Notes: generated by a model not told the origin, from the letters alone. A stretch of 64,000 nucleotides of DNA from Ilex aquifolium (GCA_951799425.1 OX637401.1:14657501-14721500); one strand, 5' to 3'; positions 1 to 11,810 are shown, counted from the first letter of the stretch. Numbers and translations are program-made.

Positions 1-1
1 G

Positions 2-1190
2 GTGCATAGAACCACCACTTTAAAAAAGCAAATTCAAAACTTTTTGGAAAAGCTCAACGAGCAATTTTATCACTGTTGGGATCGTTACAAGGATTTGCTC
101 CAATCCGTACCACATCATGGTTTTGAATCTTGGCAATTGGTAAGTTTCTTCTAAGAAGGAATCACACCAGGCCATAGACAATTCATTAACATGATGTGTA
201 ATGGCGAGTTTTTAAACAAGGACCCCGATGAGGCCCTAGACTACTTTAGTACATTGGCCCAAAATGCACAAATGTGAGACATTACGGATCCCACCGATGT
301 ACCTAGGTCGTCTCCGGGTAGTAGTCAACCACAAGGGGGAGGGATATAAGATTTGAGAGACCGGGAGGACTTTCTTTCCAAAATTGGCAAGTTGTCTAGG
401 AAAGTGGAGAGTCTTGAGGTCAATAGGAGACACGAGGTGTCCAATGTTTCAAAGGCCGAAGAGTTTTGCTCAATTTGTGAGAGTGTGGAGCATTCCATAT
501 CGAATTGTCCTAACATTCCAGAACTTGAGGAAGTGTACCACGAGCAAGTGCATGCCTTTAATCAAACGAGGCAATCATTTTCTCCGCACTCAAACACTTA
601 CAATTCGGGTTGGAGCAATCACCCAAATTTTAGTTGGAGAAATGAGAATCGCACTCCTCATGGTTCAAATGCATATTCACCTCCCGTGCCTCCTAAGAAA
701 TATCAATATCAAGGCTAAGGTCAAGCTTCTAGCTCACAATACCCCTGGTCCAATCTGCAAGGGTATTCACCAAATCCACCCCCACAGAATTTTTCTCAAC
801 AAGCACCATCCAATCCTCCCACCTACCAATCTCCCCATATGAGGAACTTGGAGGATGTGCTTTACAATTATATCCAAAGTCAAACCACCTTTAACAATAA
901 CATTTCGGCTCAACTCACAAAAATTACCAATCACATAGGGTTATCACAACAAGAGAATGGGAAATTCTCCGCTCAACCCCAAGAGAACCCTAAGGGCCAA
1001 CATGTGATTGAGTCGTCTGAGCCCACCAAAGAGAGTTGTGAACAACTCAAGGCGATCACCACCCTTTGAAGTGGCAAACAATTTGATAAAACCATTGTGC
1101 CAAAGGTCTCTCCCATTGCCACATTGCCATTAAAGAAAGAGACTAAGGATGACACCGAGGTGGGTGAGGTGAGTGAGAAGAAAGAAAGTG
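2..1190 (+). pseudogene. Athila #1 gag, C-terminal two thirds (degenerate)
   Basis: Frame 2 gives a gag capsid tail (WDRYKDLL, HHGFESWQL) followed by a zinc knuckle of the form C-x2-C-x4-H-x4-C around 466-510 (CSICESVEHSISNC). A low-complexity Pro/Asn/Gln stretch and a tail with NGKFSAQPQENPKG follow, which is typical of Athila gag. The frame is broken by stops at about 152, 276, 348, 716 and 1067. A run of A residues near 1203 marks a one-base shift into the protease frame. Gag packages element RNA; this copy is non-functional. Confidence 0.85.
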
Positions 1191-1196
1191 AGGTGA

Positions 1197-1970
1197 ATGA
1201 GAAGAAAAAAAATGGTTGATGAGAGTGTACATGCATCCCCCATTCCTGCTCCTTTTCCAAATCGTTTGAAGCCACCCGTCAAGGTGGCTAACTATTCTGA
1301 TATCATTGAAATGTTCAAGTGGGTGAAAATCAACATTCCACTCCTAGATGCGATAAGGAAAATTCCATCGTGTGCAAAGATCTTGAAAGACTTGTGCACA
1401 GTGAGGAGGAAACTCAATGTCCACAAGAAGGCATTCCTCATCGAGCAAGTGAACTCAATCCTAAGGACGAACACCCCACCAAAGTTTAAAGACCCCGACT
1501 GCCTTACCATTGCCATCACAATAGAGAATTGCCGGGTGGAGCAAGCATTGCTTGATTTGGGGGCTAGTGTCAACCGTCTGCCTTACTCGGTGTACAAGAA
1601 ACTCCAGCTTTAAGAGTTGAAGCCAACTTCAATTACTCTTCAATTGGCAGATCGGAGCATTCGAACACCGAAGGGAGTGGTTGAGGATGTTTTGGTTCAA
1701 GTGGATAACTTTTATTTCCCTATTGATTTCATTGTGCTTGAGACTCACCCTGTTGCTAACCCTTGCTCCCAAATCCCTTTTATATTAGGTAGACCGTTCC
1801 TTGCGACCTCTAATGCTGTTATTAATTGCAGGAATGGTCTCATGAAGCTTACTTTTGGGAGCATGACTATGGAGTTCAATTTGAACAAACAACCGGGAGA
1901 TGATGAGGAAGTACAAGAAGTTAATAGGATTGACACCTTGGTAGAGGAGCATTTGGAGTTGTTGAGCATG
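1197..1970 (+). pseudogene. Athila #1 aspartic protease region
   Basis: After the frameshift near 1203, frame 3 reads through a conserved pre-protease helix region (VKINIPLLDAI, CTVRRKLNVHKKAF) into the active-site motif LLDLGASVNRLPYSVYKKL. The catalytic Asp is present. A TAA at 1611-1613 interrupts the frame, which continues with the flap and C-terminal part ending near ILGRPFLATSNAVINC. The element protease would mature the Gag-Pol polyprotein. The next 200 bases encode an acidic linker that leads to RT. Confidence 0.85.
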
Positions 1971-2039
1971 TTAAAATTGAGGGAGGAAGAGGGTGATGAG
2001 CAGGAGGAGCCGGAGAGTTTGAAAGGGGTAGAGAAATGG

Positions 2040-3190
2040 ACTCCTACATTTGAGAAAATTCCATTTCATGACAAGAAGATTTTCTTGTCAAATGAGCAAA
2101 AACCCATCTTGGAGTTGAAGCCATTACCATCTCGTCTCAAGTATGCCTATCTTGGGGATGACAAGACATTTCTGGCGGTGATTAGCTCAACCTTGGATGC
2201 AATACAAGAAGAAGATCTCTTGGAAGTGTTGAGAAAGCATAAGGGAGCAATTGGTTGGACAATTACCGACATTAAGGGGATAAGCTCCCTCATTTGCAAA
2301 CACCACATCTACCTTGAGGATGACTCCAAACCGTCCCGACAACCAAAAAGAAGGTTGAATCCAATTATGAAGGATGTGGTAAGGGACGAGGTGCTAAAAC
2401 TACTTGACGTGGGCATCATTTTTTCGATTGCTGATAGTAAGTGGGTTAGCCCCATGCAAGCAGTACCCAAGAAGTCAGGAGTCACCGTGGTGGAAAATGA
2501 GGATAATGAGCTTATTCCAACGAGGGTGATCACCGGGTGGAGAGTGTGCATTGATTACAGAAAGGTCAACTTATGCACAAGAAAAGACCACTTCCCATTG
2601 CCATTCCTCGACCAAGTGTTGGAAAGAGTAGCGAGGCATCTATTTTATTGCTTCTTAGATGGATACTCCGGCTACAACTAAATCGAGATTGCATTGGAAG
2701 ATCAAGAGAAGACCACCTTCACTTGTCCCTACGGTACCTTTGCCTACCGTCGCATGCCTTTCGGGCTATGTAATGCCCCTGGAACCTTTCAAAGTTGCAT
2801 GATGGGGATTTTTAGTGATATGATGGAGAAGATTGTTGAGGTGTTTATGGATGAATTCTCGGTCTTTGGGGATTCTTTCAGTGGATGCTTGGATAATTTG
2901 GAGAGAGTTCTTGAGAGATGCGAAGAGAAGAGCTTAGTCTTGAATTGGGAGAAGTGTCACTTTATGGTGACGCAAGTAATTGTTCTTGGGCATATCATCT
3001 CGAAAAAGGGGATTGAAGTGGACAAATCAAAGGTTGAGGCCATTTTCAACCTCCCTACGTCAAAGGTCATCAAGGATATCAGGTCGTTTCTTGGTCATGC
3101 CGATTTTTATCGTCGTTTTATTAAAGACTTTAGTGCATTGGCCCGACCTTTGACCAATTTACTTTCTAAGGATATCCCATTCGAGTAGTC
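2040..3190 (+). pseudogene. Athila #1 reverse transcriptase
   Basis: The frame continues from the protease. RT blocks are visible: SPMQAVPKKSGV, WRVCIDYRKVN, FYCFLDGYSGYN, MPFGLCNAPGTFQ, and the connection region GHIISKKGIEVDKSKVEAI. A TAA at 2682-2684 (likely from a Gln codon) and a TAG at 3186-3188 break the frame. The catalytic box normally read as Y/F-x-D-D is FMDE here, so the second Asp is Glu. The element is therefore inactive for reverse transcription, assuming no compensating copy. Confidence 0.9.
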
Positions 3191-4100
3191 GGATAATTGT
3201 GAGACATCTTTTACAAAACTCAAAAGCTTGCTTACCACACCTCCGATTATGCGACCACCCAAGTGGAATTTACCTTTTGAGCTTATGTGCGACGCGAGTG
3301 ATTACGCGGTCGGTACAGTGCTCAGTCAAAGGGAAGACAAGAGACCCTATATAATATACTATGCTAGTAAAACTTTTAATGAAGCACAAATGAATTACAC
3401 CACTACTGAAAAAGAGTTACTACTTGTAGTATTTGCATTAGATAAATTTTGATCCTACATTATTGGTTCACCTATAGTAGTCTATACTGATCACTCTGGT
3501 TTGAAGTATTTGTTGTCTAAGCAGGATGCAAAACCGAGACTCATTAGGTGGATACTCCTCCTACAAAAATTCAATTTGGCAATCAAAGACAAAAAAAGAG
3601 TTGAGAACGTGGTGGCGGACCATTTATCTCGACTGATGGTGCAAGAGGCCGATGAGCACATTCCTATCCCTGATTTCTTCCCTAATGAACATTTACTTTC
3701 AATTCATTCTATTTGTCCATGGTATGCTGACATATGTAACTATCTTGCAACAGGACAAATACCACCACATTGGAGCCCGGAGGATCGAAGAAGATTTATG
3801 GCGGATGTGAAGTACTTCTACTTCGACAACCCATACCTGTTCAAGTGTTGCCCTAACCAAGTCATGCGGAGATGTGTACCGGAAAATGAACAGCGGAAAG
3901 TCCTAGCATTCTGCCATTCAGAGGCATGCGGTGGCCATTTCTCTATGAAGAAGACTTCAGCAAAAATTCTACAGTCAGGTTTTTATTGGCCCTCTCTGAT
4001 AAATGACTATATTTCACTTTATAAAGAGTGCGATAGATGCCAACGTTTGGGTAGTGTGACCCGAAGGAACATGATGCCCCTCTCCCAGTACTTGTTATAG
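3190..4100 (+). pseudogene. Athila #1 RNase H and integrase N-terminus
   Basis: Frame 3 continues with RNase H (LMCDASDYAVG, YASKTFNEAQMNYTTTEKELL, VYTDHSGLKYLLSKQDAKPR, VADHLSRL). A TGA at 3450-3452 (probably from CGA) interrupts it. The integrase zinc-binding segment follows with H-x-H and C-x2-C (FCHSEACGGHFS, ECDRCQRLG). A TAG at 4098-4100 plus a shift to frame 2 separates it from the catalytic core. Confidence 0.85.
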
Positions 4101-4102
4101 AG

Positions 4103-5011
4103 ATATTTGATTGTTGGGGCATCGACTTCATGGGTCCCTTCCCTATGTCGTTTGGCTATCTATACATTCTACTGGCAGTGGACTACGTGTCCAAATGGGT
4201 GGAGGCTATCCCAACCAAGACCAATGACCACCGGGTTATGGTCAAATTCCTGAAAGAAAATAATTTTTCGCGGTTTGGGATGGCTCGTGCAATGATAAGC
4301 GATGGTGGGTCGCATTTCTATAATAGACCATTTACATATTTGATATATAAATATGGCGTCACACATAAGGTATCCACCGCATATCACCCATGGACCAATG
4401 GCCAAGCTGAGCTAGCCAATAGGGAGATAAAAAATATCTTAGAGAAAACGGTGAACCCAAATAGGAAAGATTGGTCATTGAGACTGATTGATGCCTTATG
4501 GGCCTACCGCACTGCCTACAAGATTGTCTTAGGCATGTCTCCCTATCGGCTTGTCTGCCATTTGCCAATCGAAATGGAACACAAGGCCTATTGGGCCATA
4601 AAGACTCTAAACTTCAATTTGAGAATGTCCGGAGAGCATAGGAAGTTAGAGTTGAATGAATTGGAAGAGATTAGAAGAGATGCGTATGAGAGCTCTAAAA
4701 TTTCAAAAGAGAGTGCTAAGATCTTTCATGACAAATCCATAGTGAGGAAGTCATTTGAGCCTGGCCAAAAAGTGCTCTCATACAACTCTCGTCTCTCAAT
4801 TTTTCAAGGAAAACTCCAATCCCGTTGGGATGACCCCTATCTTGTCAAGGTGGCCTACCCCAATGGAGCCGTGGAAGTCACAAACCCTGAGGATGGCAGG
4901 ACATTCAAGGTCAATGGCCAAAGACTCAAGCCATTCTTTGAGGGTTTTGAAGGACAAGGAGTAGAGGAGGATTTGAAGGATTCGGTATATCCGAAATTGG
5001 TGGAGGAGTAA
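4103..5011 (+). pseudogene. Athila #1 integrase catalytic core and C-terminus
   Basis: This frame is 293 codons open from 4130. It carries the three catalytic residues of the DDE triad: Asp in DFMGPF at the start, Asp in MISDGGSHF, and Glu in [11 protein letters not shown]. The C-terminus has the GPF/Y-like module ([21 protein letters not shown]). It ends at TAA 5009-5011. It is the best preserved domain of element #1, although separated from the RNase H frame by a frameshift. Confidence 0.9.
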
Positions 5012-5233
5012 TTGGTTTTTATGCTTTTTAGTGTACAGTCATTTATTTACTTACTTTACTTTTATTTCATGTTACTTACTCTCTTTTTTCGTATAGTTTT
5101 GTTTTTCCTAATTGCAGATGTTTGTAATTTATCAAAAGCTCAATTGCGAGGTGTTCTCTAACCCTACTCATCTTTTTACAGTCCTTCATTGCATATCATA
5201 TCTTTTTTGTTGCATTGAGGACAATGCATGAAT

Positions 5234-5245
5234 CAAGTTGGGGGG
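5234..5245 (+). other. internal polypurine tract of Athila #1
   Basis: AAGTTGGGGGG followed by TG matches the 3' polypurine tract at 9076-9086 exactly over 11 bases. It is preceded by GAGGACAATG, a motif usually found downstream of pol in Tat/Athila elements. It could prime an additional plus strand during reverse transcription. Confidence 0.65.
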
Positions 5246-7064
5246 TGAAGTGCACCATTTGCATGTTACACCAATGTTTGTGGGAATTTTTGTGGTGAAA
5301 AATTCACCTTTCACATAACATACAGATTTTTGTTTACATTAGTGCAAATTATGTGAAAAATTTAAAAATTTTTGTGAAAAAAAATATCTGAATGTTGATC
5401 GGTATTCCTTTATTAAGAGTGCTTGGGTTGGATGATATGTTGATCTTTGTTTTGAACCTTGAGCACATGAGCATATTATAGAAGTTAATCTTATGCGTGA
5501 GTATCACATATGTATCTGCTTTTGAACTCAACCATATGTGCTCCTTGAATGTGTAATTTTGGCAATTTACGGATTGGATTCATATTTTAGGCTTGACATG
5601 AATAGTGGAGATGAGTAAGAACCCATGAGAGCTTTAGTGCCAATCCTTGTTGGAGGGAACTTACATTTACTCAACGAACAATTTTTCAAATTTCAAATTT
5701 GTTCAATAATCTCATCATACTTGTTTTGGTTAGGTGCATCTGTGTAGTTGATTGACTTGTCTTGAAATGCATAATGCTCCCCCATGCTAATCTAGAGGTG
5801 ATCTTAGGCCATTTTTGATTTGTTTTGAGCCTTAGCCTTTTTCTTGAGAAAATATTATCCCTAGTGCCGTGATTGAGCCTTAATTAAAATTCGTTTCTAC
5901 ACCACATTTGATCAAGCCAGTGCAAATGATAAAAATCTACCTCGCCTTGGTTGTTATGAGTGATCGTAAAAAAGAAGGATGTATGGTGTGAAAACACAAA
6001 CAAAAGGGGTGAATGATGTTGAAACTCAAAGAGTTGAATGGGAAAAGAATGAAAATCCAAGAAAAAGGGAAAATGGTGTGAGAAGAAGAAAGAATGATCA
6101 AAAGAAAAGTAAAATGTTAAGGAAAAGAAGAAAAAGAAATAAAGAGTGTGGTGATGGGTTTGGACTGAAAATCCCATGAAAAAGGAGATGTTTTTGAAAT
6201 AAATGTCTTTCACTCGGAACAACCCTTTTTGTTATCCTATATCTTTCGTTTCTTTTGCCTAAATATCACCCTAAGTCCCCATTATAGCCCTTGAAGTCCT
6301 AAATGATCTAGGGATGTATATGAGATGCATACTTTTAAATAAAAAGAGGAGTTAGTTTTGCTACCTAATGCCCTAGCATTCCATTCATGAGATTATGCCA
6401 AGGTCATTTCATTTTCAGCATGAACTTCATTTTTGGATTACATGTGAGCATACTTTGTTTTGTGCACAAGATTCTATCTCGCACATACACATGGAGTGCA
6501 TGTCAGGATAACTATAGTGTGATTCATTGTTAAGAGAGACCCTTGGTGAGTTTTGCATTGAAGCTGAATTTGGCTAGCCTTTCGAATGTGAATTCTGTTG
6601 TGTAAATGCTCAAATTACTTGTCCAATTCACACACACACGAGTTTGAAAATGAATGTGTAGGTGCATACTCTAGACTAGTATTTGAGGCTATAGTAATGC
6701 TCATGTGTGCTTGATTCGGGCATTTGAATGACGTGTTTCGTAGCCCTATGCTTGAAGAATAGTGGAATACTGCTCAAGTTTTTGATATTTGAATGAATTA
6801 GGAATGCCCTTGCTATTTTCATATGTGTCTTACATTGTGGGTGTTCATTTTGGTAGATTAATGTAGAAATACATGCCTTGTAGTTGAAAGCATCGAAATT
6901 TTAAATCATGATTGTAATTTCGGTAATAACTTGGGGCATGATGGTTCAAATTGTGGTTTATAAGTGTAGCACATGTTGTGAATGGAGTAGAGGTCATTTA
7001 TAGGGTGTTAGAATGGGTAGGTCTTGAAATGAAAAAGAGTGGAAGTGTGTTGGACAGCAGAGGT

Positions 7065-7195
7065 TTATTTTGCAAATAAGGCAAAACCTACCGGTAGGCC
7101 ATACCGGTAGGTTTTGGTCACTAGTCCTACACCTACCGCAAATCTACCGGTATTTTTTGCTCACTGGAGTAAAACCTACCGATAGGTTTCGCCCA
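7065..7195 (+). repeat. palindromic CTACCGGTAG cluster before env-like ORF
   Basis: This block contains CCTACCGGTAGG at 7087-7098 and further half or degenerate copies, then GCTCACTGGAGTAAAACC. It is collinear with 9312-9450 in the 3' LTR, which has the same order of palindromes and the same GCTCACTGGAGT spacer. It lies about 260 bases before the env-like start codon. Confidence 0.75.
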
Positions 7196-7455
7196 GAATG
7201 CCAAAATTAGGACTTTTAATCGAATTTTTTCGGAGAAACTCTTCATTGTCTCCCTAAATTACAGACCCTAAAGCATTTCCCTCTCACTCAATACACTCCT
7301 AAGCTTCCAAATCCCTCTCCCATTCCATTAATCTCTCAAATCTCATTCCTATGACAGTGATTTAGTTGATTTTAGCCCTTAAACCATAGTTTTTGCCAAA
7401 AATCCTCAAAGCCCTAATCTCCATTACCATTTTCAAAACCTACAAAATCTTTTCA

Positions 7456-8758
7456 ATGGCTCGTCAAGGGAGGATTCTCTGAGATATTGTGGACCCGGTT
7501 GAGGGGTTTATCGTGGCTCTTTTGTTGCTACTCATGTTCGGGGCACTGTTGCTATGCATGGCCTGCACTAAACGCACCGGGCCAAGCTCTCCACAGCCCG
7601 AGGGTGCGAGTGCCCGTAAAAGGGGTGGCGAAGGGTCTAGTGGAGATCGGGCTGAGCAACGAAAGAAGGCAAGGAACGATGCTAGGTACCAAAGCATCGA
7701 GGAGAAAAATGTCACCTGTGAGAGGTACATTGATCTGGTTTCCCTTGGCCCAAACGATGCGACTGTTAGGTTCATCGAAGCCCATGGGATGGGGTTTTGG
7801 TTCAAGACTAAGTGGGTTTAATTTGTCCTTATGTCGAGAGTTTTACCAAAAACTCAAAGTGGTGGACGGGTTTGATTTTGTTTTGTGAACAAACGTGAGG
7901 GGTAAAACGTTTGATGTGACCCCTACGGTGATTGCCACTATTTTGGAGTATGAAAGGCCACCTCCCTCCACTCCGGTGTACCCACATAACATTGCCAAGG
8001 TCAAGACCATCCCTGAGTTTGTGGCTTTGATGTACGAGGACCTGACTCAGTTCAAGGGAACGGTCTAAGTCGGGGGCCTCAAACATAATTATGGGATGAT
8101 GAATAAGCTTTTACATTACAACCTGCTTCCGAGGGGCGCCGAGAAGACACCGAACATTGAAAAGCTTGCCCTTTTGGATGCAGTAATGTCGGAAAAGGTC
8201 GTAGATTTTGCATTTTTTTTCTGGGAGGTAATGAAGGAATTCGCCGAGACCAGGAAGCCGAAGGCGAACCTCCCATTTGGGAACTTGGTCACCCGGTTGT
8301 GCGACCACTTCAAGGTAAAGGGGTATGCTTTGGATAAAATCACTCCACCTGAGACCGGGGCCATAGGAAAGGCCAGCAGTCAAAAGAGGTCTGCTATAAC
8401 CCGAGCTGAGCGTACTAGGGCTGCAAGACCTGAGTCATTTGATGCAGGACATTCATCTGTTGGGCCATCTATGTTTGTCCCATCCACTTCTGTGTCGGAG
8501 CGCTCAGTATCTCAGTGCCTCGATGCATTAGAAGTGACAGTGCATGGGATCTCGGCCATGATGACTAGACTATTTTAGAATACGTTCCCCGGTGGGCCAC
8601 CACCTCCACCTGCTGGACCCTTCGCCTCTGCCCCCTCAGCTTCCACAATAGTTGAGGTGGGGGATTCAGAGGAGGACAATGATGAAGAGGAGGAGGACTC
8701 TGAGGATGATGCTGATGGGAGTGATGGTGGTGATGAGGGTGGTGACGGAGATGATTAG
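7456..8758 (+). pseudogene. Athila env-like / 'putative plant transposon protein' ORF, frameshifted
   Basis: ATG 7456 opens frame 1. It has an early TGA, then a strongly hydrophobic segment (GFIVALLLLLMFGALLLC) that looks like a membrane helix, then a basic stretch. Near 7820 the reading shifts to frame 2, which carries the conserved core: REFYQKL, AKVKTIPEFVALMYEDL, NYGMMNKLLHYNLLPR, LPFGNLVTRLCDHFKV. The protein ends in a Pro-rich then Glu/Asp-rich tail at TAG 8756-8758. In-frame stops occur at about 7886, 8066 and 8576. The core fits the extra ORF of Athila elements; its function is unknown, and 'env-like' refers to position and the hydrophobic segment only. Confidence 0.75.
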
Positions 8759-9075
8759 TAGGATACAGTTGTTTTTGTCCTTTCTTGTTGTTTTGGGTTG
8801 TATATGATCAGTAGTGGAGTTATCGGCCTAGTAGAAGAGCCCTTAGGAATTAGAGGCCATTTTGTTTCTCTTTTTGAATGCTAACTCCATTTACTCATTT
8901 TGAAAAGAATTAATGAAATACCACAGTTTCTATTCCATCTTGCCCAAGTTCATTTCGTTAATTGCATTGTGATTTTTGTATTTCGAATGTTTGATGAATT
9001 ACTTGTGTAAATGGATTGTTTTAATTTCATGCTTGTTGGTTTGAAAATAAACTTTGCTAGGGACTAGCAAAGCTC

Positions 9076-9086
9076 AAGTTGGGGGG
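9076..9086 (+). other. 3' polypurine tract of Athila #1
   Basis: AAGTTGGGGGG lies immediately before the LTR start TGTGATTAGC, the expected position for the plus-strand primer. Confidence 0.85.
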
Positions 9087-10600
9087 TGTGATTAGCACAA
9101 AATATTGCATATTTTATGTACATTTACATCCCTTTTACACTTGCTTTTGCGGTTAAAATGAGCAGAATTGCAATGTTCGAGCTTTTAATGGAGTTTTGGT
9201 ATGTTTACAGGAAAAGGGGTTCAAATGATGCTTGTTAGGCCCTATCATGATGCTTGAGTTGATTGGAGATGAGGTGGAGGCTTGATGTTTGTTTGAAAGG
9301 TGGAGGAACCAAGAATTTTGCAAAACAAGCAAAAACTTACCAGTAGGTTTTGGCTACTGGACTTGCACCTACCACAAACCTACCGATAGGTTTTGCTCAC
9401 TGGAGTGAAACCTACCGGTAGGTTTCCATCGACCTACCGGTAGGTTTTACTGAAACAAGACAGATTCTGCATCTCAAGATCTGCAACTTTGGGGGTCCCA
9501 CCATTGGGTCTCCCACTCGTCCCTGAAACTTCTTACACGCAAGACACCCCCTTTTCACCCTAGCTTGGACTTTTGGATGCTTGGACATAAATGAGGAGAA
9601 AGAGAATCGATGAAGTTGGGTGTGCAGGCTAGGCCTGCACTAGCCTGCCCAGCCCATCCTTTTCAGCCCTGTTTTGATTAGGATCACATCACACAGGCTA
9701 GGGAGGCTCCATGGACGTTTTAGGAAGGAGAGATACCATTATTCAGCATGTGTTGTAATATAGAGAGAGAAGCTTTTAGGAAGAAGATGAATAGTGCTAG
9801 AGAGAGAAGTTGATATTTTTGCATTTTCTTCCATACATTGTCTTGTAATTCCTTGTAAGACCTTTCTAAGCTTTATTGAATGTATTGAATGTCATTTACT
9901 ACAAGCACACTTCAAGTTTAGTTGTGTATCTTAGCTTTTGCCATTAATGTATTTAATTTTTCATCTCAAAGCTCTTCAAATGAGTCTTAAATGCACTTTC
10001 CTGTAATTTTATGTTTTCTTGCAGTAGTTAAGTTCCAAGCTTCATTTCTTACAATGTCTCTTCATTATTTCTATGTTCTTGCTTTCATTATGAGTAGCTA
10101 AACCTTACGTTGGCTAGTCCAAGGGAGAACTCATCTTGGGTATGTCATTTCAACTCATTTCCTTTCCTCCTCGTAGTGTATGTTGATTCGGTTTGACTGG
10201 GTTGAGTGTGGACATGGTTGTGAGTCTTTGATACACCGTAGGCATTGTCACGAGGTATGCTTAGATCCTCACCTCTATCCTAGTCCCTCACTTCCCACGA
10301 ATCAATCGAACATCTAGACACCATTCGAGGAAGGTCTTGAGTTGAGTTGGCATCCCTATTGGAATGACTCCTTCAGATTAGTCAACACTAGTTCCATTCC
10401 ATTTTCATCAAAAACAGAATCACAAACCAAACTCAAACAAAAAAATATTTTTACACTTTTCTTTTAGTTCACCAAAATCACCTTCAACACAATTCACCTC
10501 CTTCCCCGAGGAGATGACCTTGGAATACCAATTCCAAGTAAACACGGCAATCGAAAGTCTCCCTGCGCTTGGGGAGCACTTTTGTTCACACACACATTTA
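9087..10600 (+). repeat. 3' LTR of Athila #1
   Basis: It starts TGTGATTAGC directly after the polypurine tract. It contains the palindrome cluster at 9340-9445, with CCTACCGGTAGG at 9411-9422 and 9433-9444. A long T-rich transcribed part and a tail near 10495-10600 (CCCCGAGGAGATGACCTTGG) align with the tails of LTRs ending near 18274 and 50396. The right boundary is uncertain by about 50 bases. Confidence 0.75.
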
Positions 10601-10837
10601 CATTCATCCACCATTATTTCGTTTCCCAATTTCTTGCATCATTCCGAGGGAGAGTGACACTTCCCTATCCCGATAGATCATACACATATTGAGGGATGAT
10701 GTCCGGAGATTAGGGACAACAACGGAACACTTCAAGCACTCCCTGTTGGGATTTTTTTAGCATCTCATAATGGATATCTAGTCGATCTTGGAAGGATTGG
10801 GCCAATTTCATAAATGTTGATTGATGGGTACATAATA
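10600..10837 (-). pseudogene. gag remnant of an older minus-strand Tat-like element (distal part)
   Basis: Read on minus, this continues the gag-like frame interrupted at 18275. It gives a helical stretch (SFQDRLDIHYEMLKKSQ) consistent with a gag N-terminal region. It is separated from its upstream part only by the inserted LTR and copia element. The family is inferred from the PBS-like site at 18543-18557. The residue is short, so the assignment is tentative. Confidence 0.4.
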
Positions 10838-11525
10838 TTGCATGATTTTATAACTCAAACCATTCATCTTAACTTTATTTATTAGTTATATGTTTAGTTT
10901 TAGTTTAGTTTTGTGTTTTATTGGGAATTTTGGTATTTGCGAGAAAATTAATGTAAAGACAAGGTTTTAAATTCATTTTGATGCCTTGGAGAATTTTGAA
11001 AGTAAGCTGGGCGAGTCAGGGATTAAACCGGGAGCATTGCAGTAAGAATAGGGAAAAAGGCCAGTTCTACCGGTAGGTCTTCTACTGGTTCAATAGTGAG
11101 TAGAATGAGGTTCTACTTGTAGTAGTTGATTCCTATTGGTAGAAGTTAATTAGAGACTTGTTCTACTAGTAGATTGATACTTTTCTACCAGTAGGTTAAA
11201 ACAGAATGATGTTCTACCAGTAGCCGAGAAGATCTAGCAGTTCCTGCAAAGTAGTGAATAGTTCTACCGGTAGGTCATTTTGTGCTTCCTACAGGTAGGT
11301 TAGTCCAATTTTACGGCAATACTCTTCTTTCCAGCCGTTGATTGATTGAATCTTCAAAAATATCTTCCAAGATATTCCAAGACTTTATTGGAGGAGAAAA
11401 AGACAAGATAGCGAAGGGATTTTAACTTGCTAAATCTTATAGATATTCTTGGAGATATTTTCGGAGATTTTCTAGGAATAAGAGATAGACGTAGAAGGAA
11501 AGATGATCTCTAAAACATCAGTTGT

Positions 11526-11526
11526 A

Positions 11527-11592
<66 letters not shown>
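11526..11592. repeat. (CT)n(AT)n compound microsatellite
   Basis: About 14 CT units run straight into about 20 AT units inside the split Athila-type LTR. Such tracts are likely to be length-polymorphic. Confidence 0.95.
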
Positions 11593-11596
<4 letters not shown>

Positions 11597-11618
11597 CCTG
11601 TTTTTCCTATAAATACAA

Positions 11619-11810
11619 TTAAGTTTAGAGTGGAGGCAGACTTAACATAATATGAGAGAGGCAAAGAGAGGTTTGACTTACCCTACCTCTCACTATCAAC
11701 TTGTATTTATAGTTACTGAACAAACATACAAAAGATAAATATACCCTTTGTGTGGTATGCATATTACAATAAGCATAAACCCTAATAATATTATAGTAAT
11801 ACTCTCAACA
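11619..11810 (-). repeat. copia 3' LTR
   Basis: It aligns end to end with 17194-17387. In element sense it begins TGTTGAGAGTATTAC right after the polypurine tract and contains a TATTTATAG-like segment (TATAAATAC in element sense). Confidence 0.9.

Larger units (their letters stand above)
5012..7455 (+). other. Athila #1 spacer between integrase and env-like ORF
   Basis: There are 2.4 kb without a believable ORF. It starts with a T-rich 3' flank and then holds the internal polypurine tract (5234-5245), preceded by the motif TGCATTGAGGACAATGCATG. The rest is AT-rich and unstructured, apart from a palindrome cluster at 7065-7190 that matches part of the 3' LTR. Small ORFs here look like chance readings of A-rich or T-rich sequence. 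Confidence 0.7.
1..10600 (+). mobile_element. Ty3/gypsy Athila-type retrotransposon #1, 5' truncated by window edge
   Basis: Domains run on + in the order gag (from mid-gag), protease, RT, RNase H, integrase, spacer with internal polypurine tract, env-like ORF, 3' polypurine tract and 3' LTR. The Athila assignment rests on the gag tail style, the DLGAS protease, the long spacer after integrase, the extra 3' ORF and an LTR starting TGTGATTAGC. The coding region has several in-frame stops and at least two frameshifts, so it is not autonomous. The 5' LTR and PBS lie outside the window. The 3' end near 10600 is estimated by aligning the LTR tail with two related LTRs in this window; the target duplication cannot be tested. 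Confidence 0.9.

Noticed and set aside
5979-6222. ORFs on both strands in A/T-rich purine tracts
   Set aside because: Composition-driven (Lys/Arg/Glu or Phe/His/Ser rich), no conserved motif, inside the Athila spacer.
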